DNA of 64,000 bases. It comes from Waddliaceae bacterium. Its GTDB lineage: Bacteria > Chlamydiota > Chlamydiia > Chlamydiales > GCA-2709385. Under the pieces are notes generated by a model. It was not told the origin of the DNA and ran no database searches. It saw only the letters and a list, made by a program, of their open reading frames with translations. Below, piece by piece: positions 28,153 through 36,653 of the stretch (the first letter of the stretch is position 1; every line of letters begins with the position of its first letter). The DNA lies in the NCBI GenBank assembly GCA_002709385.1, contig PAQS01000036.1, positions 42,678 through 106,677 on the forward strand. Direction: 5' to 3'. A program made the position numbers and the translations under genes.

Positions 28153-28793
28153 TGAGTCATCCTATTATGATTGGCGTCCTTGCTTTGCAGGGCGCCTTTA
28201 GCTGCCACATCAACATGCTAAAAAAATTAGGCATTCCATCAATAGAAGTTCGCAATGCAGAACAACTTCATGCTTGTGATGGATTGATTATTCCTGGAGG
28301 AGAAAGCACTACTCTCGTTCGACAAATTGCCTTCATGAATATGCACGATGCTTTATGTGAATTTGGCAAAAGCTATCCTATATTTGGAACTTGTGCTGGA
28401 ATGATTTTGTTGTCGGAAAACAGCACATCTCACGATGTAAAAACCTTAGGCCTTATTCCTATGTCCGTACAACGAAACGCATATGGACGCCAAAGCGAAT
28501 CTTTTGCAGCACCTTTAATCGTGGAGCTACCCGATCAAGAAGCTCAAACTTTAGAAGCTATTTTTATTCGTGCACCAAAAATTCATGAACACTCTTCCGA
28601 CGTAAAGGTCTTAGCACGAAGAGGGAAGGATCCTATCATTGTTCAGTATAAGAATTGTTTGGCTAGCAGTATCCATCCAGAATTAGGCGAACAAACATTT
28701 ATACACGAGTACTTTGCATCTCTTGTTTGTACAAATAAAGCAGAACGCGAAGAAAATGTAAAAACCTATACATCTTCGCCTGCTCTTACTTAA
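28152..28793 (+). CDS. pdxT: Pyridoxal 5'-phosphate synthase glutaminase subunit PdxT
   Basis: Class I glutamine amidotransferase that feeds ammonia to PdxS. 213 residues. GVLALQGAF near 8-16, the glycine-rich GLIIPGGESTT near 44-54, nucleophile Cys in FGTCAGMILL near 78-87, and SIHPELGEQTFIHEYF near 173-188 with the His and Glu of the triad. GTG start overlaps the pdxS stop, so translation is coupled. The C-terminal tail beyond the triad is about 20 residues longer than usual. Confidence 0.95.
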   Translation: MSHPIMIGVLALQGAFSCHINMLKKLGIPSIEVRNAEQLHACDGLIIPGGESTTLVRQIAFMNMHDALCEFGKSYPIFGTCAGMILLSENSTSHDVKTLGLIPMSVQRNAYGRQSESFAAPLIVELPDQEAQTLEAIFIRAPKIHEHSSDVKVLARRGKDPIIVQYKNCLASSIHPELGEQTFIHEYFASLVCTNKAEREENVKTYTSSPALT

Positions 28794-28869
28794 GTTTATC
28801 TATTCGAGCTTTTTGTAAATTGATATATTGATAAAAACAAGTATTCTAATTTGAAAGAATATTCTTGAC

Positions 28870-30489
28870 ATGGTAATTGGGACTTATGGTGCGGGACTCT
28901 TTATCATGCAAATTTTTAATGCCCAATTTAGTAAAACTGTCGTCATTCTGTGTATCGGTAGCTTTCTTCTACTGATAGAATTGCTATGGTTTTCTAACTT
29001 AGTAAGATATGAATTCAACAAAGCACCTCTTTCTATCCAAGCCATGGGTACCTTACTCGAATATAGTGGCCAAGAGCATGAAGATGGCAAAAAAAGAAGT
29101 GCAGAGTATGCTATTAAAGTCTGGCCCGACGAAGGCTTGCCAATTATTCCTGGCTATAGCGACATAAAAAAGCTCCTACAACAAGCTATTATCATTCTCA
29201 ACTACGAAGACTATGAACAGCTAAGCAACGATAATAAAACGATGTTAGCTGAGGTTATGCAAGGAGCTGGCAGTGATATCTCTCGTAGAATTAACGACGA
29301 TGCTATCATTGATTTTACAAATCATAGTTCACATACAATTGAAGATATTCTAAGAAATGCTTCTCTAACTCAACGTTATATCGGTTCTGTACGCTATGCT
29401 TGGGGAAACAAGAATATCACTCTTTATTACACAATCAAACGTAGCAGTACATCTGAAGAATACCGTGTTTATTGTGTCTCTGTTCAAGATAACATTGATA
29501 AACTACTTGTAATTAGCAATCTACTTCCTGGCTTAGCTGTACTTGCTTTTACCTTAGTTAGTTTAGCTTTGTATATGGCCTTACAGTATATTCAAACACA
29601 ACAACTACAAGCCTCTTATGCAGAGCTAGAAAAGACAACTCAAGCCTATCAACGCTTTGTACCATCTGGTTTCTTACGTCTCCTGGGACATAAAAATATT
29701 ATAGATGTACAGCTTGGAGATAACGCGAGTCTAGATCTTGCTGTATTATTTACAGATATTCGCAGCTTTACGACACTTGCAGAAACAATGAGTGCCCAAG
29801 AAACATTTCGCTTTATTAACTCTTTTTTAAACCAAATGGCTCCTATATTACGGAATAATAAAGGAATTATTGATAGCTATATGGGCGATGCTATCATGGC
29901 TATTTTTCCTCATTCGAAAGAGTCATCGGTTCATGCTGCTGTTGGTATGTTAAAGCGTTTGAAAGAATATAACAGTGGCCGAGAACGAGCAGGTTTTCCT
30001 CCAATAGATATTGGTATTGGCATTAATTTTGGTCCTGTTGAGCTAGGTACTGTTGGTGACCAAACTCGTATGCAAAATACTGTATTGAGTGACTCTGTTA
30101 ACGTAGCCTCACACGTAGAAGGATTAACTAAAATACTTGGCTGCCAACTTCTTATAACAGATGAAGTTGTAAGGCAGTTGAATACTGATCATCCATTTTT
30201 ACTACGATATGTAGGAGAACTACCTGTAAAAGGTCGATCAAGTAGTATTCGTTTATACGAAGTATTTAATGCAGATTCTGATACCTTACGTTTAGCAAAA
30301 CAAAAATACAAACCTCAATTTGCTGAAGCATTAGAAGCTTACTTATCTGAAAATATCAATGAAGCTGAAGCCTTATTCCGCTCTATTATAGAGAAAACTC
30401 CAGAAGATGCCGTAGCGCGATACTATTTACAAGCAGCACAGAAACAACTACGCCTCACTCCACCTAAACTTGAAGTATCTAAAAACTAA
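28870..30489 (+). CDS. Membrane class III nucleotide cyclase with altered substrate and transition-state residues
   Basis: 539 residues. One N-terminal span (about 22-43), an external region of about 170 residues, a second span (about 214-238), a short coiled coil, then a cyclase homology domain (about 285-465) and a helical tail resembling a TPR. Metal ligands are present: Asp296 in LFTDIRSF and Asp340 in YMGDAIMAIF. The adenine-selecting Lys is replaced by Ser336 (IIDSYMGD). The transition-state Arg of the NxxxR motif is replaced by His415 (VNVASH); Asn411 is present. Catalysis and nucleotide choice are therefore uncertain. The start at 28870 lacks a ribosome-binding site; ATG 28906 is an alternative. 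Stop codon overlaps that of pdxH on the other strand. Confidence 0.82.
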   Translation: MVIGTYGAGLFIMQIFNAQFSKTVVILCIGSFLLLIELLWFSNLVRYEFNKAPLSIQAMGTLLEYSGQEHEDGKKRSAEYAIKVWPDEGLPIIPGYSDIKKLLQQAIIILNYEDYEQLSNDNKTMLAEVMQGAGSDISRRINDDAIIDFTNHSSHTIEDILRNASLTQRYIGSVRYAWGNKNITLYYTIKRSSTSEEYRVYCVSVQDNIDKLLVISNLLPGLAVLAFTLVSLALYMALQYIQTQQLQASYAELEKTTQAYQRFVPSGFLRLLGHKNIIDVQLGDNASLDLAVLFTDIRSFTTLAETMSAQETFRFINSFLNQMAPILRNNKGIIDSYMGDAIMAIFPHSKESSVHAAVGMLKRLKEYNSGRERAGFPPIDIGIGINFGPVELGTVGDQTRMQNTVLSDSVNVASHVEGLTKILGCQLLITDEVVRQLNTDHPFLLRYVGELPVKGRSSSIRLYEVFNADSDTLRLAKQKYKPQFAEALEAYLSENINEAEALFRSIIEKTPEDAVARYYLQAAQKQLRLTPPKLEVSKN

Positions 30490-31130
30490 GGAAACAAACG
30501 TTCTATTCTCCATAAAGTTTCCGCTTCTTCTGTATACAAAAAACGGTCGTGTAGACGGCATGATTGTCCTTGCCAAAACTCCCAACTTTTAGCTTTCACT
30601 TCATATCCTCCCCAAAATGGAGGCATAGATACTTCTTTCCCTTCGAAGCGTTTTGCAGTTCTCAGATAGAAATCTTCGAGTAGCTCTCGTGATTTCAGCA
30701 ACTGACTTTGTTTTGAAGCCCAAGCACCAATTTGTGCATTTCTTGGCCGCTCTTGAAAATATTTACGGGACTCATCATTACTCAATTTAGAAGCAATACC
30801 ATTGATTCTTACCTGTCGCATAGACAAAGGCCACCAAAAATTTAAGCTGACTCTTGGATTGCCCTCAATATCTTCACTTTTTCTACTGCCATAGTTGGTA
30901 TAGAACTGTAAAGTACCTGAAGGACTAATCATTTTTAAAAGAACTACTCGTGCGGAAACTTCTCCATTTAAAGAAACCGTTGATAACGTCATAGCATTCG
31001 CTTCACACTCCCCTATAGCTTTCGCTTCCTCTAGCCATATTTCAAATTGGGATACTGGGCTCTTATTCAGGTCACTCTTGTGTAATGGAGGTTTTTCATA
31101 TTCTCTGCGTAAATCAGCTAGGTTTTTCAC
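30486..31130 (-). CDS. pdxH: Pyridoxamine/pyridoxine 5'-phosphate oxidase
   Basis: FMN enzyme oxidising PNP or PMP to PLP, the last salvage step. 214 residues, typical. MTLSTVSLNGEVSARVVLLK near 47-66 binds FMN, YTNYGSRKSEDI near 77-88, NFWWPLSMRQVRING near 98-112, and the signature FWQGQSCRLHDRFLY near 185-199. GTG start with AAGGA upstream. Tail-to-tail 4-base overlap with the cyclase gene. pdxS-pdxT are 1.7 kb away, so both de novo and salvage PLP routes are in one neighbourhood. Confidence 0.95.
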   Translation of the reverse strand: MKNLADLRREYEKPPLHKSDLNKSPVSQFEIWLEEAKAIGECEANAMTLSTVSLNGEVSARVVLLKMISPSGTLQFYTNYGSRKSEDIEGNPRVSLNFWWPLSMRQVRINGIASKLSNDESRKYFQERPRNAQIGAWASKQSQLLKSRELLEDFYLRTAKRFEGKEVSMPPFWGGYEVKAKSWEFWQGQSCRLHDRFLYTEEAETLWRIERLFP

Positions 31131-31234
31131 GGTTTTTCCTTATCGTTTCAAGCAGTTTGATTCTATGGTACACAAGAAATTTTTCACTGCCTAAACTTAT
31201 TTATATTCTAACTTAATCACAAGGTGATAGCTTT

Positions 31235-32449
31235 ATGGAACAATATCTATCAATACGCGATATCGATTTACAGGGAAAAAAGGTTTTAGTGCGAGTCGAT
31301 TTTAATGTCCCTATGGATGAAGAAGGAAACATTAGGGATGATGCACGCATCCAAGCTGCCATACCTACCATCCGCTATATTCTTGACCAAGGTGCTTCTC
31401 TTATTTTAATGAGTCATCATGGACGTCCAAAAGGAAAGAAAAATCTCAAAAATAGTCTCCAACCGTGCGCACAACGTCTCCAAGAAATTTTGGGTTCTCC
31501 AGTTATCTTTGCTGCAGACTGTGTTGGCTCGAAGACAAAACAATTAGCAGAAAACCTTCAAGTAGGCGCTATTCTCCTCTTAGAAAACCTTCGTTTTCAT
31601 CATGCTGAAGAAAAACCTGAATCTGACCTCAATTTTGCTAAAGAATTAGCAAGTTTAGGCGAAGTATATGTTAACGATGCCTTTGGTTCAGCTCACCGAG
31701 CTCACTCATCAATTGTTCCTATCACAAGCTATTTTCCTGGACATTCTGTTGCGGGTCTTTTAATGGAAAAAGAGATCAGACATTTAAGCCCATTAGTAAA
31801 AAACCCAGAGCGTCCCTTTTTTGCTCTTATAGGAGGAGCAAAGGTTTCTTCTAAAATTGGTGTCTTGAAGTCCCTAGTAAAACATGCTGATGCCCTCATC
31901 ATCGGAGGTGGGATGGCTTTTACTTTTTTAAAAGTTTTAGGCTATGAAATTGGTGACTCTTTATTTGAAGAAGAGTTCTTAGATGAAGCCAAAGAAGTCA
32001 TCACTCTTTGTAAAAGTGAAAATACCGAGCTTATTTTGCCTCGTGATCTTGTCATTGCAAATACATTTAGTAATGAGGCAGATACTCGCACTATTGAAAT
32101 AGAAGAGGGAATACCGCGTACCTGGCAAGGTTTAGATATAGGACCAAAAAGTATTGAAATTTTTTCTTACTCCCTTAAGAAAGCTAAAACTGTACTTTGG
32201 AATGGCCCTATGGGGGTATTTGAGTTCCCTCAGTTTGCTAAGGGAACCTTTGCGATTACCAAAGAACTAGCCCAGTCTTCAGCACAAACCATCGTGGGTG
32301 GTGGTGACTCTGTAGCTGCTATCCAAGCTACAGGTTTCCATGACAGTTTTGATCATATATCAACTGGTGGAGGTGCTTCTTTAGAATTTATCGAATTTGG
32401 TAATTTACCCGGTATCGAAGCTTTATCTAAGCAACCAAGCTTTAACTAA
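31235..32449 (+). CDS. pgk: Phosphoglycerate kinase
   Basis: Glycolytic enzyme making ATP from 1,3-bisphosphoglycerate. 404 residues. N-terminal signature KVLVRVDFNVPMD near 16-28, LMSHHGRPKG near 61-70, LLLENLRFH near 111-119, NDAFGSAHRAHSS near 145-157, GGAKVSSKIG near 200-209, and the nucleotide-binding end VGGGDSVAA near 358-366. Its last 8 bases overlap the convergent pgsA-like gene, so no room exists for a separate terminator. Confidence 0.96.
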   Translation: MEQYLSIRDIDLQGKKVLVRVDFNVPMDEEGNIRDDARIQAAIPTIRYILDQGASLILMSHHGRPKGKKNLKNSLQPCAQRLQEILGSPVIFAADCVGSKTKQLAENLQVGAILLLENLRFHHAEEKPESDLNFAKELASLGEVYVNDAFGSAHRAHSSIVPITSYFPGHSVAGLLMEKEIRHLSPLVKNPERPFFALIGGAKVSSKIGVLKSLVKHADALIIGGGMAFTFLKVLGYEIGDSLFEEEFLDEAKEVITLCKSENTELILPRDLVIANTFSNEADTRTIEIEEGIPRTWQGLDIGPKSIEIFSYSLKKAKTVLWNGPMGVFEFPQFAKGTFAITKELAQSSAQTIVGGGDSVAAIQATGFHDSFDHISTGGGASLEFIEFGNLPGIEALSKQPSFN

Positions 32450-32972
32450 TACGCTTTGCGACCGTATGCCGATAAATCAGTGCTAGCTCTCCTAGGGCTA
32501 GCATTCCTAATACAACAAACCCCGAAAATACATATTGAGGAACAGGATAACCTTGAGTCAAAGCTATTAATACGAGAAACTGAAGAGTTGTTGTAATTTT
32601 TCCACACCATATGGCTTGAAAACGATAATAACCCCAAGTACCACTTACCCCAAGATAAAGTCCAAATAGACAAATCGCCATATCTCGCGAGATCATAGCA
32701 AGAATTTGGTCACTTGTTAGGTGGTGCTCTGTAAGAAAAATGCCAAGAGCAAATAATACAAAAAATCGATCCATTAGAGGATCTACAATTGTTCCAATAG
32801 GACTCACACAGCGTAAAGTCCGAGCTAAATACCCATCTAATGCATCTGTAATCATCGCTAAGACAATCACACATAAACGCACACCAGTATCAGGAATCAG
32901 CAAAAGAAATGCTAATGGAGCCCTTAAAAGCGATAATATATTAGGAAATGTCCAAATTTTATCCACCATCAC
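32442..32972 (-). CDS. pgsA: CDP-alcohol phosphatidyltransferase (PgsA-like)
   Basis: Integral membrane enzyme that most likely makes phosphatidylglycerophosphate from CDP-diacylglycerol and glycerol 3-phosphate. 176 residues with about five hydrophobic spans. The CDP-alcohol signature is present: DALDGYLARTLRCVSPIGTI, then VDPLMDRFF (residues about 43-71), giving D-x2-D-G-x2-A-R ... G-x3-D-x3-D. Phosphatidylserine synthase is less likely given size and order of motifs. Start is ATG-ATG; either may be used. Overlaps pgk tail-to-tail. Confidence 0.82.
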   Translation of the reverse strand: MMVDKIWTFPNILSLLRAPLAFLLLIPDTGVRLCVIVLAMITDALDGYLARTLRCVSPIGTIVDPLMDRFFVLFALGIFLTEHHLTSDQILAMISRDMAICLFGLYLGVSGTWGYYRFQAIWCGKITTTLQFLVLIALTQGYPVPQYVFSGFVVLGMLALGELALIYRHTVAKRIS

Positions 32973-33115
32973 AACTGCATGTCACCCAGCTTATGTTCCG
33001 TATGCTTTGTCATCATCTCTCTGTAGACTCTTCCTTCAAGCTATTCTCTAAAAACATCAAGCAATACTTCTTTTTGTTTTTACAGAAAAAATTTTATTTC
33101 AATAACTTCCATATA

Positions 33116-33745
33116 TTATGACTTAGAAGTATTTTTTAACCTACTTCGCCAATAACGCCGTAGATAAACACCCCCAATGACCACCCCTGCAATAGTAACA
33201 AAGAAAATCATAAAATTAAATGTTTGAAGGTAGGATTCTAAGACCTCATGGTTTTGCCCAAAAGAATATGCCAGACTAAAGAGTAGACTGCTACCTAGAA
33301 AACAAGATAAACCATCAGCTAATACGAAGCGAATAAACGGCATACGCCCCATACCTGCAGTCATAAACAAGCCGTTTCGTACACCAAATGGAATAAAACG
33401 GCCAAAGAATAAAGTCCATATCCCATAATGGTGGTAAAAATAATTTAAACGCCGAACTCGCCGCCTTCGAAATATGGGACGTAACCAAGATATTTCTAAA
33501 ATACGCGTCCCTAAAAAGCGTCCCAAAGCATACGCTTCCCAGTCGGATATTACAGCACCTAAATAGATAAATAAATAGAGTTTGAAGGTGTACTCGGGAA
33601 TAACAGTACTAGCTAACACTCCGCCAGTTATCACAATTAAATCTTCGCTAATCGGAAAATTGAATCCTGCTAACAAAAGAGCAAAAAAACAGATCCAGTG
33701 AGCATAAATAGCATTTTCGTGTACAAGTGCTAACAGAGTATCCAT
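33116..33745 (-). CDS. DedA-family (SNARE-associated/VTT) membrane protein
   Basis: Polytopic inner-membrane protein of 209 residues. Family features are FPISEDLIVITGG near 30-42 (acidic residue in the re-entrant loop), then GRFIPFGVRNGLFMTAGMGRM near 114-134, the conserved R-x3-P-x4 segment. A basic C-terminus follows. DedA proteins are linked to undecaprenyl-phosphate or phospholipid flipping and membrane homeostasis; the substrate here is unknown. No clear ribosome-binding site at the ATG. Confidence 0.85.
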   Translation of the reverse strand: MDTLLALVHENAIYAHWICFFALLLAGFNFPISEDLIVITGGVLASTVIPEYTFKLYLFIYLGAVISDWEAYALGRFLGTRILEISWLRPIFRRRRVRRLNYFYHHYGIWTLFFGRFIPFGVRNGLFMTAGMGRMPFIRFVLADGLSCFLGSSLLFSLAYSFGQNHEVLESYLQTFNFMIFFVTIAGVVIGGVYLRRYWRSRLKNTSKS

Positions 33746-33871
33746 TCAAATTTTTCTATATGAATAAGAACAAATAACATAGTAATCTAGTATTAATTAA
33801 AATTCAAGTAAACACCTAAATAATGAATAAAGCCCTTAAGAAAGCATAAGAAGATGCCGACAGTATAAGCG

Positions 33872-34017
33872 TGACACTACTAGCAGGAAGCTTGGGTCCA
33901 TAAAAACGGTAGGTTCTGAGCAAACCACAGCTAGCTCTCTCAACAAGCCTTCGACTGAGGAGAGGAGATTACACTCCGCTTTCCCTGGTTTCCCCCGCTA
34001 GTAGTGTCATGTTTTTT
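33872..34017 (+). ncRNA. Candidate structured small RNA with a 13-bp closing stem and U-tract
   Basis: The 13-nt arms TGACACTACTAGC (33872-33884) and GCTAGTAGTGTCA (33997-34009) are perfectly complementary and enclose about 112 nt. Further pairing continues inward (GGAAGC with GTTTCC, GGG with CCC). Two internal hairpins are visible: CTCTCTCA with TGAGGAGAG (one bulge) and GGAGATTACACTCC. On the plus strand the stem is followed by TTTTTT (34012-34017), as in a factor-independent terminator. TATAAG at 33864-33869 could be a -10 box. It lies in the 261-base gap between dedA and mscS, and its right arm touches the mscS stop codon. I could not match it to SRP, 6S, tmRNA or RNase P. A miniature inverted-repeat element is the alternative. 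Confidence 0.5.
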
Positions 34018-35206
34018 CTCCGTGAGAGTCCTGGAAATCAGGATCTTTCTCCATTCCGAAGCCTTTTTGAACCTGAAGGTTCAATCCCTCAGGAACTTCT
34101 ACAGTACTTGTAGGGAAAGCAAACCCCGCACCGTGTTTTTCTACGATATCTGCTATTTTGAGTAGCACATCTTGCTTGATACGTAGCCATTCAGCCCAGC
34201 GTGTGCTAATAGTAAACGTATAAACCAAAATATCTACCGAATAATCGGCAAAACGATCCATATAGACCATTAAAGCTTGATCTTTATCGATTTCCGAGTG
34301 CTCTTTCAACATATTTTCTATATCGGTCACGATCGCACGGACTTTTGGTATATCCTGGTATCTTAAGGTAATATGCTCTCGAATTCTACGATTGAGCATA
34401 CGTGAAGGGTTTACCAGTAATACTTTAGGAAATACTGCATTGGGAACATAAATAGGGCGTTTATCAAAACTTCTGATACGTGTTGCATACCAACCAATTT
34501 CTTCAACAGTCCCTTCAAAAGAACGTTCTGGTGAGTTGATCCAATCCCCTATACTAAAAGGTTGAGTGATATGAATCATTAAGCCTCCAAAAAAGTTTGC
34601 AACAACATCTTGAGCAGCAAAAGCCACCGCGATACCACCAACCCCTCCAACTGCAAGTAGCGCGCTAATATGTAAACCTAAAGCATCTAGAACAAGAAGA
34701 CCTGTAACAACGAAAATGAAGATGCTCGCAAGTTTAGCCATAGCATCAACTTTTCCCCGCTCCATTTCCAAAGTACCGCGGAAAATATCTCTGATAATAA
34801 GCAAGCGTACTCTTCTTATGTATGACAGTACGAACCACGCCATACACACAATCGTCACAACATTACGAAATTGTGCAAAATAAGAAATTCTTAGAGGAAA
34901 CTCAAACTGAATCAAGAGAATCTCAAGTAAATAACTGGACCCAACCAACCATAAAGCTGTACTTAAAGGTAGACGTAAAAGAAAAAATAAATCGCGATTC
35001 CAGTAGCTTTCACTCTTTCCAAGTCGTTTTTGCAAAAACCCTAGTACTAAACGAATAAAAATCAATAATGCCATCAAACACAAGGCACCAATAGTTACTT
35101 GAAAGAGCCAATTATTTCCTTCGCCAGCAAATTCACCAACTTTCGCTAAACCAGCCTTTACACTTTCATCTACTTGACTTTGTACATCGTTTATATCTTC
35201 TTCCAT
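34007..35206 (-). CDS. MscS-family small-conductance mechanosensitive channel
   Basis: Membrane channel that opens under hypo-osmotic stress. 399 residues from the ATG at 35206; a TTG 33 bases upstream is less likely. Three or more hydrophobic spans, then the pore-lining helix ISALLAVGGVGGIAVAFAAQ (about 177-196) with the Gly/Ala ridge typical of TM3. DVVANFFGGLMIH and the MscS beta domain follow, with QPFSIGDWI. The C-terminal alpha/beta domain ends in a basic, Glu-rich tail. The stop codon lies in the right arm of the 13-bp inverted repeat described for the adjacent RNA element. Confidence 0.9.
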   Translation of the reverse strand: MEEDINDVQSQVDESVKAGLAKVGEFAGEGNNWLFQVTIGALCLMALLIFIRLVLGFLQKRLGKSESYWNRDLFFLLRLPLSTALWLVGSSYLLEILLIQFEFPLRISYFAQFRNVVTIVCMAWFVLSYIRRVRLLIIRDIFRGTLEMERGKVDAMAKLASIFIFVVTGLLVLDALGLHISALLAVGGVGGIAVAFAAQDVVANFFGGLMIHITQPFSIGDWINSPERSFEGTVEEIGWYATRIRSFDKRPIYVPNAVFPKVLLVNPSRMLNRRIREHITLRYQDIPKVRAIVTDIENMLKEHSEIDKDQALMVYMDRFADYSVDILVYTFTISTRWAEWLRIKQDVLLKIADIVEKHGAGFAFPTSTVEVPEGLNLQVQKGFGMEKDPDFQDSHGEKT

Positions 35207-35239
35207 GCAGAAACACTCAGTAAGAGCCACATAGTTCAA

Positions 35240-35553
35240 TTAGCGGCTTATTTAGTTTAAATTTATTTCTTATTCTCTAACCTAAATTAAGTAACTAGGT
35301 CCTTATTGCATATTTAACGTCATCTACAACTTTCTGTCCATTTACACACACAGTAACAAGAATTCCTCAGTAAATCTACAGAAGTGCATACAAAATAAAC
35401 GTGCTTTTCACTAGACTGGTAAACATCAAGAAATAGCTGCGACACAAAAGCTCTTTACGTTTTGTGGTTTTGTGTCTGTGGAGAACTGTAGTTTTCTTAG
35501 GAAGCTACCTCATATCTTTCGTTAGTGAAAGAATGAAAAGGGTTAATTATTTT
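35240..35553. other. Intergenic region upstream of sppA containing a hairpin
   Basis: 314 AT-rich bases between divergent mscS and sppA. GACACAAAA (35441-35449) pairs exactly with TTTTGTGTC (35468-35476), an 18-nt loop between them, followed by GTGGAG. There is no U-tract, so it could be an operator or a leader structure. The open frame that starts at 35464 runs through it without a ribosome-binding site. Confidence 0.45.
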
Positions 35554-36600
35554 ATGAAAATTGCTCAAGAGTCTATTTTTTCTACATCTATTCGTTCATT
35601 TTTCGTCGGTTTATGCACGGTGCTTGGAATTGGTGCTGGTATTATTCCTGTCGTTTTACTTATTTCATTTTTAGCATCATCTGGACAAAGAGAGATACCC
35701 GCTACTCATCAGCCTAAGGTTTTAACGAATCATGATGAGACACGACGTCCATTTGATCATGTGAGTCCGTTGATTCTTCAAATTAACATTGAAGGTCCGA
35801 TTGGTGGGCCAGCTTTAAACACGTCAAAAATAAAAAATTTACTTCAAGAATCTACTGAAGGTTCCTTTAAAAAAGGAAGAATTAAAGCGATCTTACTCCG
35901 CATTAACTCTCCTGGCGGCAGTGTTCTTGATTCAGATGGCATTTACCGAGCGATTAAGCATTACAAAGAGAAGCACAACATTCCAGTTTATGCATATGTT
36001 GATGGTATGGCTGCTTCAGGTGGTATTTACGTTGCTGCTGCAGCTGACAAAATTTATTCAGGTCCTGCAGGTCTCGTTGGTAGTGTTGGAGTAACAAGTT
36101 TGATGCCTTTTATCAACATTAGCGAGCCGTTAGAGCGTTTTGGTATAAAGACAAAGACGATTACTGCTGGAAAAGGGAAAGATATGATGAATCCTACTCG
36201 TCCTTGGAAAGAGGGTGAGGAAACAGTGATTCAAGATATTACAAACTACTTTTATGATCTTTTTGTTGATATCATCTCATCTTCTCGTCCTAAAATCGAC
36301 CGTGAAAAGTTAATTTCTGAATATGGGGCTAAAGTCTTTTCTGCAAAAGAAGCAGAAGATTACGGCTTTCTTGACGGCAGTAATCTATCTCGAGAAGAAG
36401 CTTTATACGAGCTTATCGTTGCTGCTGGATTAGAGAAGAAAGACTACCAGGTGGTTGAACTCCAACCTCAAGCTTGGGTAAGTAATTTATTTGGCGAGCA
36501 GTCACCTTTTGAAAACCGTACGATTAAACATGAATTGCAATTGAGTCCTTCCATTGAACATGGTTTAGAGAAGGCTCAATCTATGTTTCTCGCACAATAA
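35554..36600 (+). CDS. sppA: Signal peptide peptidase SppA/SohB-type serine protease
   Basis: Membrane-anchored S49 peptidase that clears cleaved signal peptides. 348 residues from the ATG at 35554, which has AGGG upstream. Earlier in-frame starts (35464, 35533) would put extra residues before the membrane anchor FFVGLCTVLGIGAGIIPVVL. LLRINSPGGSVLDSDGIYRA near residues 107-126. The nucleophile region DGMAASGGIYVAAAADKI has its Ser near 155, and GLVGSVGV follows. Single-domain (36K) form rather than the tandem 67K form. First gene of the sppA-polA-coaE-rho block, also seen in Chlamydia. Confidence 0.9.
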   Translation: MKIAQESIFSTSIRSFFVGLCTVLGIGAGIIPVVLLISFLASSGQREIPATHQPKVLTNHDETRRPFDHVSPLILQINIEGPIGGPALNTSKIKNLLQESTEGSFKKGRIKAILLRINSPGGSVLDSDGIYRAIKHYKEKHNIPVYAYVDGMAASGGIYVAAAADKIYSGPAGLVGSVGVTSLMPFINISEPLERFGIKTKTITAGKGKDMMNPTRPWKEGEETVIQDITNYFYDLFVDIISSSRPKIDREKLISEYGAKVFSAKEAEDYGFLDGSNLSREEALYELIVAAGLEKKDYQVVELQPQAWVSNLFGEQSPFENRTIKHELQLSPSIEHGLEKAQSMFLAQ

Positions 36601-36609
36601 GTATAATAC

Positions 36610-36633
36610 ATGCCCTGCCATAGTGCGGGGCAT
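36610..36633 (+). terminator. Hairpin between sppA and polA
   Basis: Nine-bp stem ATGCCCTGC / GCGGGGCAT with a 6-nt loop, followed by TTTCT. Begins 10 bases after the sppA stop and lies 20 bases before the polA start, so some transcripts may stop here. Confidence 0.6.
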
Positions 36634-36653
36634 TTCTACAACAAGTTGTATTC

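Noticed and set aside
32740-33051. 103-codon plus-strand frame over pgsA
   Set aside because: Fully antisense to a clear CDP-alcohol phosphatidyltransferase; amino-acid content is that of a shadow frame.
33872-34009. SRP (4.5S) RNA identity for the structured element
   Set aside because: The apical region lacks the GGAA-type tetraloop and the conserved CAGG/AGCAG internal loop on either strand.
35464-35553. Longer sppA N-terminus from ATG at 35464
   Set aside because: It would add residues encoded by a hairpin region before the membrane anchor, without a ribosome-binding site; the ATG at 35554 fits better.
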